Shown here: positions 12,735 through 12,868 of the stretch, piece by piece | Numbering within the stretch: the first letter of the stretch is position 1 | How the letters are laid out: each line of letters opens with the position of its first letter | Source of the DNA: Lentisphaerota bacterium | GTDB taxonomy: Bacteria > Verrucomicrobiota > Lentisphaeria > Oligosphaerales > Oligosphaeraceae | Assembly (NCBI GenBank): GCA_012799755.1 | Contig: JAAZKQ010000086.1 | Span: forward strand, 1 to 12,868 | Direction of reading: 5' to 3' | Length of the DNA: 12,868 bases | The notes under the pieces: generated by a model | Seen by the model: the letters and a program-made list of their open reading frames with translations, nothing else | Database searches by the model: none | What the model was told of the DNA's origin: nothing | Position numbers and translations under genes: made by a program

Positions 12735-12868
12735 ATGTCGCACCCTTGCAGGATGCAATGTCGGAGGGACGCTCCACCCAGGGCGACGCGCGCTTTCAGC
12801 GCGGCTTACCCTGGGCTGGTATGTTTTGCGCCTTCAGCGCTGAAAACCAAAGAGGCGACAGGAAAACG
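12735..12868. repeat. GC-rich palindromic intergenic element at right edge (possible dispersed repeat, incomplete)
   Basis: CCCAGGG (12777-12783) pairs with CCCTGGG (12809-12815), enclosing CGCGC-TTTCA-GCGCG (12789-12803). Eighteen bases later comes the perfect 12-bp palindrome TTCAGCGCTGAA (12833-12844), which shares TTCAGCGC with the first hairpin. A plus-strand frame is open from ATG 12735 to the edge, but it has no ribosome site and its odd composition (RDAPPRATRAFSA..., APSALKT) resembles the spurious peptides that such intergenic repeats give in PVC-group genomes. That comparison is from memory and is inference. Confidence 0.45.

Noticed and set aside
12735..12868. Possible start of a new plus-strand gene running off the right edge
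   Set aside because: There is no ribosome site and the peptide composition is unusual; palindromes explain the sequence better. It is kept as a repeat candidate instead.

Overview
The window looks like chromosomal DNA from a Gram-negative bacterium of the Planctomycetes-Verrucomicrobia-Lentisphaerae type, with Lentisphaerota my best guess. The reasons are very large secreted proteins built from cadherin/Ig-like and WD40-like (PD40) repeats, an outer-membrane beta-barrel protein, a dockerin-like C-terminus, and a PF12831-type FAD oxidoreductase. This taxonomic call is inference from gene style, not from a marker gene. No rRNA, tRNA, CRISPR array, transposase or phage gene was seen.

Positions 1-6080 look like the end of one plus-strand transcription unit for cell-surface proteins. 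It starts with the 3' end of a gene whose product ends in dockerin/EF-hand-like repeats (1-468). Next comes a 1498-residue secreted protein whose N-terminus resembles a cohesin-like beta-sandwich, followed by a 330-residue internal duplication and further Ig/FnIII-like modules (529-5025). A 10-bp hairpin separates this from a 300-residue outer-membrane beta-barrel protein (5106-6008). A textbook rho-independent terminator closes the block (6044-6080). A dockerin-like tail next to a cohesin-like head, followed by a barrel, suggests a secreted assembly held at the cell surface; this is the main hypothesis of the window.

Positions 6100-10095 encode another very large secreted protein: two PD40/TolB-like beta-propeller regions, three cadherin/putative-Ig modules and a duplicated C-terminal 'GW' module. 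Its start codon lies only 20 bases after the terminator, so it is expressed either by read-through or from a promoter inside the barrel gene. A 30-bp near-perfect palindrome sits early in its coding sequence.

Positions 10096-10413 have no convincing gene, but hold several hairpins, two of which compete for the same arm. A TVP38/DedA-family (VTT-domain) membrane protein follows at 10414-11121. It converges, across a shared hairpin terminator, on a minus-strand FAD-dependent oxidoreductase (12498-11173). The last 370 bases are non-coding. They contain a 15-bp inverted repeat pair framing 111 bp upstream of the oxidoreductase, and a GC-rich palindromic element running toward the right edge that resembles a dispersed intergenic repeat.
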